Positions 15,397-19,715 of a stretch of DNA of 19,715 bases are shown in pieces. This DNA comes from Holophagales bacterium UBA5704 (GTDB taxonomy: Bacteria > Acidobacteriota > Thermoanaerobaculia > Multivoradales > UBA5704): the NCBI GenBank assembly GCA_002420005.1, contig DIHE01000126.1, positions 51,443 to 71,157 on the forward strand. Direction: 5' to 3'. The notes beneath the pieces were generated by a model. That model made no database searches. It had not been told where the DNA came from and was given only the letters and a program-made list of their open reading frames with translations. Every line of letters begins with the position of its first letter. The first letter of the stretch is position 1. Both the position numbers and the translations under genes were made by a program.

Positions 15397-16470
15397 ATGA
15401 AGATCCACCCGTTCGCCGCCCTCCTCGTCCTCGCCCTCCCGCTGGCGGCCCAGACGCCGGCTCCCCAGCCCGCCCTCGCCTCGCTGGAGGTGGTGGCCGA
15501 ATCGAGCCGCCTGTGGACCGGTGTCGCGGTGGCTCCCGATGGCCGGATCTTCGTCAACTACCCGTTCTGGTACGACGATCCGCCGTTCTCGGTGGGAGTC
15601 CTGGGAAAGGACGGCACGGCGCGCCCGTATCCCGACGAGGCCTGGAACCGCCGGGACCCGGCGCTGCCTCCGGGCGAGCACTTCCTCTGCGTCCAGAGCG
15701 TCCACGTGGACGCGGACGGCTTCCTGTGGATACTCGATCCGGCCAACCCGCAGTTCGGCGGCGTCGTTCCGGGCGGCGCCAAGCTGGTCCAGGTGGACCT
15801 GAAGACCGACAAGGTCGTCCGCGTGATCCCCTTCGACGCGACGGTCGCGCCGACCCGGAGCTATCTCAACGACGTGCGGATCGACACGAAGACGCGCACC
15901 GCCTACCTCACCGACTCCTCCGGCGGCGCCCTGGTGGTGGTGGACCTGGCGACCGGAACGAGCCGGCGCCTGCTGGCGGATCATCCGTCCACCCAGGCGG
16001 AGGGCGCCGTGCTCACCATCGGCGGCAAGGAGTGGCGCACGGCGAGCGGCGCGGCCCCGCAGGTCCACGCAGACGGCCTGGCGCTCGATCCCTCCGGTGC
16101 CTACCTCTACTACCAGGCGCTCTCCGGCCGGACCCTCTACCGCATCGCCACCGCCGCCCTGCGCGATCCGGCGCTCTCTGCGGCGGACCTGGCGGCCCGG
16201 GTGGAGAAGGTCGGGGAAACTGGTGCGGCGGACGGGATCCTCTTCGGCCCGGACGGCAAGCTGTACCTCTCCGCGGTGGAGGACGATGCGGTGAAGCGCT
16301 TCGATCCGGCGACGCAACAGGTCGAGCTGGTCGTCCGCGACCCGCGCCTCGCCTGGCCGGACAGCTTCGCCACCGGACCCGACGGCAGCCTCTACCTCAC
16401 CATCTGCCAGCTCCACCGCATGCCGGAGCCCGGCGGGCCGTGGCGGATCTTCCGGATCGTGCTGCACTGA
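15397..16470 (+). CDS. Secreted Yellow / major royal jelly protein family protein
   Basis: A 357-aa protein with a signal peptide (FAALLVLALPLAAQ) and the six-bladed propeller layout of the MRJP/Yellow family: LWTGVAVAPDGRIFVNYPFW, VQSVHVDADGFLWILDPAN, YLNDVRIDTKTRTAYLTDSS, then VHADGLALDPSGAYLYYQAL, LYRIATAALRDP, and near the end FATGPDGSLYLTICQLHRMP. Each blade is recognisable from its repeated D-x-D-G and LY signatures. Bacterial members are exported and of unknown ligand; insect Yellow proteins bind amines or act near melanin synthesis, which cannot be carried over here. It begins just downstream of a -10 and is followed by a likely terminator, so it is probably monocistronic. Confidence 0.9.
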   Translation: MKIHPFAALLVLALPLAAQTPAPQPALASLEVVAESSRLWTGVAVAPDGRIFVNYPFWYDDPPFSVGVLGKDGTARPYPDEAWNRRDPALPPGEHFLCVQSVHVDADGFLWILDPANPQFGGVVPGGAKLVQVDLKTDKVVRVIPFDATVAPTRSYLNDVRIDTKTRTAYLTDSSGGALVVVDLATGTSRRLLADHPSTQAEGAVLTIGGKEWRTASGAAPQVHADGLALDPSGAYLYYQALSGRTLYRIATAALRDPALSAADLAARVEKVGETGAADGILFGPDGKLYLSAVEDDAVKRFDPATQQVELVVRDPRLAWPDSFATGPDGSLYLTICQLHRMPEPGGPWRIFRIVLH

Positions 16471-16528
16471 GCCGGCGCCCGAAACCACCATGATCAAAGC
16501 CTGGCCTGGCTCGCCATCGCCAGGGCTT

Positions 16529-16559
16529 CCAGGGCTCGTTGAGCAAGAGCTGGTTTTTT
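16529..16559 (+). terminator. Rho-independent terminator after the Yellow/MRJP gene
   Basis: A stem forms between CCAG(GG)CTC (16529-16537, GG bulged) and GAGCTGG (16547-16553) with a 9-nt loop, followed directly by six Ts (16554-16559). It lies 58 nt after the stop of the + strand gene. A second hairpin, CCTGGC/GCCAGG (16505-16524), just upstream has no T tract. Confidence 0.5.
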
Positions 16560-16584
16560 CGCTGGTACCCGTTTCGGCTTGCTC

Positions 16585-16998
16585 CTATAGATCGAGAGCC
16601 CGCGTGAGCTCTTCCGGTGTGTAGACAGGCAGAGCAGATTTCTTGAAGTGACGCGCATTGCGGGTCACGATCCCCTGAGAGCCCACTTGGCGAGCCGCTT
16701 CATGAAGCACGGCGTCTTCATAGTCCGTGAAGCCCAGATCGAGAGCCGATTCGAGAACCGCCCGGTTCACCGGTGCGATCTCGAAAAGGCTGAGGAGCTT
16801 CCTCACGGCGGCGAGTGACCGTTCGGCGCCGAGGGCGCGGGTCGCAAGATAGTGGATCGTGGTGACGGTCGTGGCACAGATGCACCCGGTCAGATCGCCC
16901 GCTTCGACTCGCGCCAGCACCTCGGCCGAAGCCACGACATGGGGCTCACGGTCCAGCATCACGTCGAGCACGACGTTGGTATCGAAGAGCAACCTCAA
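16585..16998 (-). CDS. PIN-domain toxin (PIN_3 type, VapC-like)
   Basis: A 137-aa PIN domain ribonuclease toxin. Asp6 (LLFDTNVVLDV) starts the active site, and the acidic cluster FTDYEDAVLHEAA (90-102) and IVTRNARHF (110-118) supply the rest. The segment ICATTVTTIHYLATRALG is typical of the PIN_3 group, where the usual second-site Glu is not in the canonical place. Its start codon is TTG at 16998, which overlaps the antitoxin stop as TTGA; a weak start coupled to the antitoxin would keep toxin output below antitoxin. RNA target is unknown. Confidence 0.9.
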   Translation of the reverse strand: MRLLFDTNVVLDVMLDREPHVVASAEVLARVEAGDLTGCICATTVTTIHYLATRALGAERSLAAVRKLLSLFEIAPVNRAVLESALDLGFTDYEDAVLHEAARQVGSQGIVTRNARHFKKSALPVYTPEELTRALDL

Positions 16999-17237
16999 AG
17001 GTGCTTGTCCTCCAGGTACCGGCGATAGTCCTCTTCGTCGAGCCCGGAACCGGCCAGGACGCCGCGTAGCGACGCCACGACCGGTGTCAGCGGCCGGGGT
17101 TGGCGTCGGGTCGATTCAGGGAGCAATGCCAGGTAGTCGGCGACGAGCTGCGAAACGGACTTGCCCGACTTCCGGGCATGGGATTTGGCCCGGTCGATCA
17201 GCCCGTCGTCGATCCGTAGAGTGAGCTTCGTTTGCAT
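16995..17237 (-). CDS. DUF6364/ribbon-helix-helix antitoxin
   Basis: An 80-aa antitoxin that begins with an RHH-type DNA-binding domain: TKLTLRIDDGLIDRAKSHAR then KSGKSVSQLVADYLALL, the strand-helix-helix pattern of DUF6364 proteins. The C-terminal EEDYRRYLEDKHL probably wraps the toxin. The ATG at 17237 is chosen over 17258 because AGAGGTG lies 5 nt ahead and the RHH strand starts at residue 3. It is transcribed from a strong-looking promoter that overlaps an 8-bp inverted repeat, so it probably represses its own operon as a dimer of dimers. The downstream PIN toxin overlaps it by 4 nt. Confidence 0.88.
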   Translation of the reverse strand: MQTKLTLRIDDGLIDRAKSHARKSGKSVSQLVADYLALLPESTRRQPRPLTPVVASLRGVLAGSGLDEEDYRRYLEDKHL

Positions 17238-17249
17238 CGTGGCACCTCT

Positions 17250-17279
17250 GACGTACAAGCGTCTCGCATAGTGTACGTC
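17250..17279. promoter_or_regulatory. Candidate operator of the DUF6364/PIN operon
   Basis: A perfect inverted repeat, GACGTACA (17250-17257) and TGTACGTC (17272-17279), is separated by 14 bp. The arms are 22 bp apart centre to centre, two helical turns, as expected for an RHH dimer of dimers. The upstream arm overlaps the -10, and the downstream arm lies between the start site and the ribosome binding site. Confidence 0.65.
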
Positions 17280-17298
17280 GGGTCGTGGGCCTGGTCAA
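17270..17298 (-). promoter_or_regulatory. Sigma-70 promoter of the DUF6364/PIN operon
   Basis: On the minus strand TTGACC (17298-17293), a 17-nt spacer and TACACT (17275-17270) form the best promoter in the window. The expected start is near 17263, giving a leader of about 26 nt with AGAGGTG. Confidence 0.65.
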
Positions 17299-17385
17299 AG
17301 GAGGAACCGCAAAGAGCGGCAGGAGAATCGCTGCACGCACCTCGCTCCGTTGACCCTGCACAGGTTTCGTGCGACGCTCTCTGAC

Positions 17386-17448
17386 ATGAGAACGATGATC
17401 GAGATCGGCCGTGTTGCCCAGACCCGAAAGCAGGGGGCCGGTCGATGA
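17386..17448 (+). CDS. Possible 20-codon leader ORF ahead of the second antitoxin
   Basis: A short frame of 20 codons starts at ATG 17386 and ends with a TGA that overlaps the antitoxin ATG at 17445 as ATGA. The peptide would read MRTMIEIGRVAQTRKQGAGR. The overlap suggests possible translational coupling, but there is no clear ribosome binding site and the frame may be chance. Confidence 0.2.
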   Translation: MRTMIEIGRVAQTRKQGAGR

Positions 17449-17711
17449 CGATCCTGCTCAATCTTTCGGCAGAGCAGGAGAATCGCTTGCGGGCGGGCGC
17501 CGCTCAACAGGATACGCACGCCATCCGCGAGGTTCTCCTTCAAGCGGTCGAGTCCACGGTCGAGACTCTCCTCCGGCAGACCTCCGCCCAGCAGCCGAAG
17601 GCTGCTGCGCTCTCGGCCCAACTCGCCGAAATCGCTTCCGGGTTTCGCCATGCCCCTGCCCTGTCGGATGAGGCGGTGTCGCGTACCGGGATCTATGCCG
17701 ACCATCCCTGA
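17445..17711 (+). CDS. Putative antitoxin partner of the second PIN toxin
   Basis: An 88-aa hydrophilic helical protein (MTILLNLSAEQENRLRAGAA, then IREVLLQAVESTVETLLRQ) directly upstream of a PIN toxin, with 5 nt between stop and start. The short first strand followed by helices looks RHH-like and would fit autoregulation. The C-terminal half, with LAEIASGFRH and a final GIYADHP, probably contacts the toxin; similar tails ending in a hydrophobic-acidic motif occur on VapB-type antitoxins. I do not recognise the exact family. No good promoter is visible: TTGACC at 17350 has only GACGCT at the right distance. Confidence 0.75.
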   Translation: MTILLNLSAEQENRLRAGAAQQDTHAIREVLLQAVESTVETLLRQTSAQQPKAAALSAQLAEIASGFRHAPALSDEAVSRTGIYADHP

Positions 17712-17716
17712 CAACC

Positions 17717-18154
17717 GTGGCCTATCTGGTTGATACCAATGTCCTGCTGCGTCTTGCGGCGCCGGCCGACCCGCGCCATCGCAGCGCAGCCCGGGCCGTC
17801 GAGGGCAGGGCACAAGAAGGTCTTGTCGTTGCGAGTCAGAACCTCATCGAGTTTTGGAATGTCTCCACCCGGCCCGTTGAGAACAACGGTCTTGGTCAGA
17901 CAACTCGGGCAGCAGAGCAGGTCTTGAGGAGCCTCGAGCAAACATTCTCACGCTTGCCTGAACCCGCCGAAACCTACAGCCGTTGGCGGGACTTGGTGGT
18001 CCGCTTCGGCGTGTCCGGCGCCAAGGTCCACGACGCCCGGCTGGTCGCCCTCATGCTGGTCAATGGCGTCGAGCGCATCCTGACTTTCAATGCTGCCGAC
18101 TTCCGGCGCTACGAGGTGCTTGGGATCCGCGCCGTCGTCCCCGAAGAGGCTTGA
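17717..18154 (+). CDS. PIN-domain ribonuclease toxin (VapC-like)
   Basis: A 145-aa PIN toxin with Asp6 (YLVDTNVLLRL), Glu45 (QNLIEFWNVSTRP), Asp106 (GAKVHDARLVALML) and a final TFNAADFRRY (123-131). The LIEFWNV and THDARLVA-like segments are those of VapC toxins cleaving tRNA or rRNA in other species. It starts at GTG 17717, five bases after the antitoxin stop. All active-site acids are present, so it should be functional, unlike the deleted toxin at 14361. It is on the opposite strand from the first PIN locus and unrelated to it beyond the fold. Confidence 0.9.
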   Translation: MAYLVDTNVLLRLAAPADPRHRSAARAVEGRAQEGLVVASQNLIEFWNVSTRPVENNGLGQTTRAAEQVLRSLEQTFSRLPEPAETYSRWRDLVVRFGVSGAKVHDARLVALMLVNGVERILTFNAADFRRYEVLGIRAVVPEEA

Positions 18155-18228
18155 TCTTTCCGGGCGACGGGCGCAATACGTGGCCGCCCCGGCCGCCCCC
18201 AAGCCTCCCGAGCACGCCCCCTGGGACC

Positions 18229-18245
18229 GCTGGCGTCTCGCCGGC
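18229..18245. repeat. REP-like hairpin
   Basis: GCTGGCG-TCT-CGCCGGC forms a 7-bp stem with one T-G wobble and a 3-nt loop in the 138-nt interval after the PIN toxin. The surrounding sequence, beginning CCCTGGGACCGCTGGCGTC, resembles intergenic repeats I recall from acidobacteria and planctomycetes; copy number here cannot be checked. Confidence 0.4.
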
Positions 18246-18292
18246 AGTCAGGTAAGACGGGCCGAAGGACCGACCCTGCAAGAAGTGTGAAG

Positions 18293-18540
18293 TCACGACG
18301 CGCCCTCGGCCCGCCCCGCCGCCACCCGCCCCGCCGCCCGAAGAACCGCCGCCACCACCTCCTGCACCCCTGCACCGTATCCACCGTGAGAAGATCCGTC
18401 TCCGCGGCCTCTTGAAAGTGGGCGAGAGCCGCCATCGCCTCGCGCTGGCCGCCCCGCGCTTGAAAGACGGGGCTCATCTCTTCGGCCAGCCGCCTGCCCT
18501 CAGCTGGTCGGCCCTGGCGGAGATGATGTTTCAGCGGGGT
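18293..18540 (-). pseudogene. C-terminal remnant of a TPR protein, frameshifted
   Basis: On the minus strand a frame reads HHLRQGRPAEGRRLAEEMSP and FQARGGQREAMAALAHFQEA, the pattern of the last tetratricopeptide repeat of large regulatory proteins common in acidobacteria. After VDTVQ the frame shifts; skipping 8 nt restores QEVVAAVLRAAGRVAAGRAE and a stop at 18293-18295. Without the 8-nt duplication the piece is exactly 80 codons. Upstream it stops at TAG (18543-18541), where the low-GC cassette region begins, so the N-terminal part has been lost. It is probably not expressed as a functional protein. Confidence 0.6.
18362..18377. repeat. 8-bp tandem duplication causing the frameshift
   Basis: CCTGCACC occurs twice in direct succession (18362-18369 and 18370-18377). 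Removing one copy restores the reading frame of the TPR remnant, so this duplication is the likely inactivating mutation. Confidence 0.65.
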
Positions 18541-18952
18541 CTATCTCCCTGGGCGGGCTGGCACCTGTCCCTGGTCGGGTTTGCTGCAGCGCTTGGTCAG
18601 CCACCCGTGTAATTTTATGCGGCGGCATCCTGGCAAATCCTAAAGACGCGAGCACCATACACACTCCGGTAGTGACCTTGAGCCTGTCGTCTCCCAGCAT
18701 AGCACCGGCTGCGGAAAGAATGCCAAGTATTGCAGAGATAGCAATCAATGACCATTTGACGGCGTTGTTTTTTCTGGGGGCAACCCACAAGCCCGCTATA
18801 ATGAAAGTCACTGCGGCCATCGCGCCGCCGGTGGAAAAAGCGACGAACTCACTGAACATCATCCTGACACTGATAGTGAATAGGGCACTAGCCACAACGG
18901 AGGCGGCGAAAGCGGCGGGCAAGAATAACAGCCAGCGAATCACGTCAAGCAT
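18500..18952 (-). CDS. Small membrane protein of the low-GC cassette, read-through C-terminus
   Basis: A 150-aa protein with about four hydrophobic helices (RWLLFLPAAFAASVVASALF, GGAMAAVTFIIAGLWVA, LIAISAILGILSAAGAML, and TTGVCMVLASLGFA). I do not recognise it. The ATG at 18952 overlaps the stop of the preceding membrane protein by 8 nt. The last 40 residues (from about DQALQQTRPGTGASPP) are not membrane-like; they run through a bulged inverted repeat and, in a different frame, into the TPR remnant. The natural protein end may therefore have been lost, or this tail is a by-product of where the cassette landed. Base composition is clearly lower in GC than the flanks. Confidence 0.65.
   Translation of the reverse strand: MLDVIRWLLFLPAAFAASVVASALFTISVRMMFSEFVAFSTGGAMAAVTFIIAGLWVAPRKNNAVKWSLIAISAILGILSAAGAMLGDDRLKVTTGVCMVLASLGFARMPPHKITRVADQALQQTRPGTGASPPREIDPAETSSPPGPTS
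18554..18607. repeat. Bulged inverted repeat at the cassette end
   Basis: The left arm CGGGCTGGCACC (18554-18565) pairs with the right arm GGTCAGCCACCCG (18595-18607): blocks of 4, 4 and 3 bp with a C bulge and a 2-nt bulge, closing a 29-nt loop. A long stem with bulged bases is reminiscent of attC sites, but the canonical GTTRRRY and RYYYAAC cores are not present. Confidence 0.4.
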
Positions 18953-19226
18953 GTGAGTCTCTGTCGAGAAGCTTCGAGATTCTGACCGCACCAGCGATAC
19001 TTCCCCAGAACAAGACCATATCTGTGGCAAACCAGCCCCAGCCAGCCCAAAGACGCTCCTGCCCGAAGAAGATGCGCATGAGCATCGGTGCCTGGGCAAG
19101 TGGTCTTCCGAGGCCGTCACAAGGGCCAGCGGACGTGACGAAGTAAGCGAGAAAACCGAGGACGAACAATCCGCTGAACCACGCAACGCCAATGGCGAGG
19201 AGAACCTTTGTAAAAACTTTGCGCAT
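18945..19226 (-). CDS. Small membrane protein, first gene of the low-GC cassette
   Basis: A 93-aa protein with two or three likely membrane helices (FTKVLLAIGVAWFSGLFVLG onward, and GWGWFATDMVLFWGSIAGAV) and a short basic-acidic tail (RISKLLDRDSHA). No family is recognised. The frame is open to an ATG at 19253, but the promoter just upstream predicts a transcript start near 19249, which favours ATG 19226. Its stop overlaps the next gene's start by 8 nt, so the two are likely made together and may form one membrane complex. Confidence 0.65.
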   Translation of the reverse strand: MRKVFTKVLLAIGVAWFSGLFVLGFLAYFVTSAGPCDGLGRPLAQAPMLMRIFFGQERLWAGWGWFATDMVLFWGSIAGAVRISKLLDRDSHA

Positions 19227-19255
19227 AGGATGGCCAACCGGTGATACCTCCATTT

Positions 19256-19284
19256 ACTCTACGCTTGCCCTTCATTCGCGTCAA
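19256..19284 (-). promoter_or_regulatory. Sigma-70 promoter of the low-GC cassette
   Basis: On the minus strand TTGACG (19284-19279), a 17-nt spacer and TAGAGT (19261-19256) form a good promoter. It would start transcription near 19249. Confidence 0.5.
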
Positions 19285-19348
19285 TATGGTCGGTCGCCAG
19301 GTTGCCAGACCGCCAGGGTGGTGGACAGGGTCGCTCCGTCCCCGCCGT

Positions 19349-19363
19349 CGCCCCTGAGGGGCG
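19349..19363. repeat. Short GC-rich hairpin
   Basis: CGCCCC-TGA-GGGGCG forms a 6-bp stem with a 3-nt loop. There is no T tract on either side. It lies 24 nt before the next REP-like palindrome and may belong to the same element. Confidence 0.4.
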
Positions 19364-19386
19364 CGTGGGTGGTTGGGGCGTCGCCT

Positions 19387-19406
19387 CCTCGGGTTGAAAC
19401 CCGAGG
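19387..19406. repeat. REP-like palindrome
   Basis: CCTCGGGTT-GA-AACCCGAGG is a near-perfect 20-bp palindrome (9-bp arms), followed by CTACGGGCCC. As a hairpin it would have an 8-bp stem with a TGAA loop. I recall this same motif as a dispersed intergenic repeat in acidobacteria, planctomycetes and verrucomicrobia; this is unverified here. Confidence 0.45.
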
Positions 19407-19452
19407 CTACGGGCCCGCGCCCGCAAGGGGCGCCGCCGCCGACCCGAGAGAG

Positions 19453-19715
19453 AGGGGCACGGCAGCTTGCGATGTTTCCGGCAGTTTGGCTGGCGGCACC
19501 ACCGCGTGATCTGTTGGAGCCAGCACAGCCCGGTATGTTCCCGGAGGATGAGCTGACGGGCTCATCCCGGAAGCTTATGGAGCCAGCACATCCCGAGAAG
19601 TTCCCAGAAATAAGCAGGCGAGCTCACCACATTCAATTCCGGAGTCGGCACATCTCGGGAAGTTCTCAGGAGATAAGCTGCCGAGCTCACCCCGGAAGCT
19701 GATGGGGTCAGCACA
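19453..19715. repeat. Tandem array of about 63-bp units, continuing past the window
   Basis: Units start at 19516, 19579, 19641 and 19704 with GGAGCCAGCACA or close variants, giving periods of 63, 62 and 63 bp; a more diverged copy precedes them from about 19453. Within a unit the order is GGAGCCAGCACA, then a CCCGrnAwGTTC box, then an imperfect dyad such as GATGAGC(TGACGG)GCTCATC, then CCCGGAAGCT. The units differ by substitutions, so the array is old. One 62-bp period breaks any 21-residue coding repeat, arguing for a DNA or RNA role. The last unit is cut by the window end. Confidence 0.75.

Larger units (their letters stand above)
18545..19284. other. Low-GC inserted cassette carrying two membrane-protein genes
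   Basis: From about 18610 to 19270 GC drops to roughly half, against about 70% in the housekeeping part, and codon use changes accordingly. The block contains its own promoter (19284-19256), two overlapping membrane-protein genes and, at the downstream end, an imperfect inverted repeat, and it abuts a truncated TPR gene. This looks like acquired DNA. No transposase, integrase or target-site duplication was found, so the mechanism and exact ends are unknown. Confidence 0.45.
19285..19452. other. Intergenic stretch with hairpins, no gene seen
   Basis: No coding frame here has a plausible start, ribosome binding site or protein-like composition. The stretch holds two short palindromes (listed separately) and GC-rich filler. 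Together with the tandem array after it, 19254-19715 appears to be non-coding. Confidence 0.5.

Noticed and set aside
17295..17813. 172-aa minus-strand open frame opposite the second antitoxin
   Set aside because: Antisense to a better-supported toxin-antitoxin pair, with low-complexity composition and no start signal.
18554..18607. Canonical integron attC site
   Set aside because: The bulged stem is present, but GTTRRRY/RYYYAAC core sites and an integrase gene are not; kept only as a structured repeat.
19373..19702. 109-aa + strand open frame across the repeat array
   Set aside because: It starts in a REP-like repeat, has no ribosome binding site, and the 62-bp period shifts the repeat out of frame.
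19516..19715. CRISPR array
   Set aside because: The similarity extends over the whole 63-bp unit and there are no unique spacers between short identical repeats.

Overview
The window is GC-rich bacterial chromosome with tightly packed genes, short or overlapping gene junctions and no rRNA or tRNA genes. Gene content suggests a diderm, possibly an acidobacterium: a WbaP-like sugar transferase, a SurA-like periplasmic chaperone, a secreted Yellow/MRJP protein, a DUF6526 protein, a DUF885 peptidase, an Rpn nuclease and several toxin-antitoxin loci. That placement is inference from gene families only; no marker gene is present.

Layout. (1) 1-4995: the end of an exopolysaccharide/O-antigen cluster on the + strand: a GT2 glycosyltransferase, a DUF1972/GT4 glycosyltransferase (ATGA overlap) and a polyprenyl glycosylphosphotransferase that would load the first sugar on the lipid carrier, followed 2 nt later by an exported metal-dependent amidohydrolase. 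(2) 5139-6089: an Rpn/PD-(D/E)XK nuclease. (3) 6117-14314: mostly housekeeping. It holds a DUF6526 membrane protein, a DUF885 peptidase, RlmN, a secreted protein of unknown role, a SurA-like chaperone without a parvulin domain, then a translationally coupled run of NAD synthase glutaminase subunit, NadE and RsmI, and a small membrane protein convergent with and overlapping rsmI. (4) 14361-19715: an accessory region. It has a DUF433 antitoxin whose PIN-like toxin is an internally deleted remnant, a Yellow/MRJP protein, a DUF6364/PIN pair with a clear promoter and operator, a second antitoxin/PIN pair, a frameshifted TPR-protein remnant, a low-GC two-gene membrane-protein cassette lying against that remnant, REP-like hairpins, and a tandem array of about 63-bp units running off the end.

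The most striking signal is in the start regions. Six genes have a -10-like hexamer (TAnnnT) ending only 6-10 nt before the ATG and no Shine-Dalgarno, so their mRNAs should be leaderless or nearly so. Two of these genes, divergent, share one perfect 10-bp palindrome that provides a -10 on both strands. In the accessory region the best leads are the decayed toxin beside its intact antitoxin, the low-GC cassette with a bulged inverted repeat at its end, and the terminal 63-bp array. I did not find a system that I can call new with confidence.
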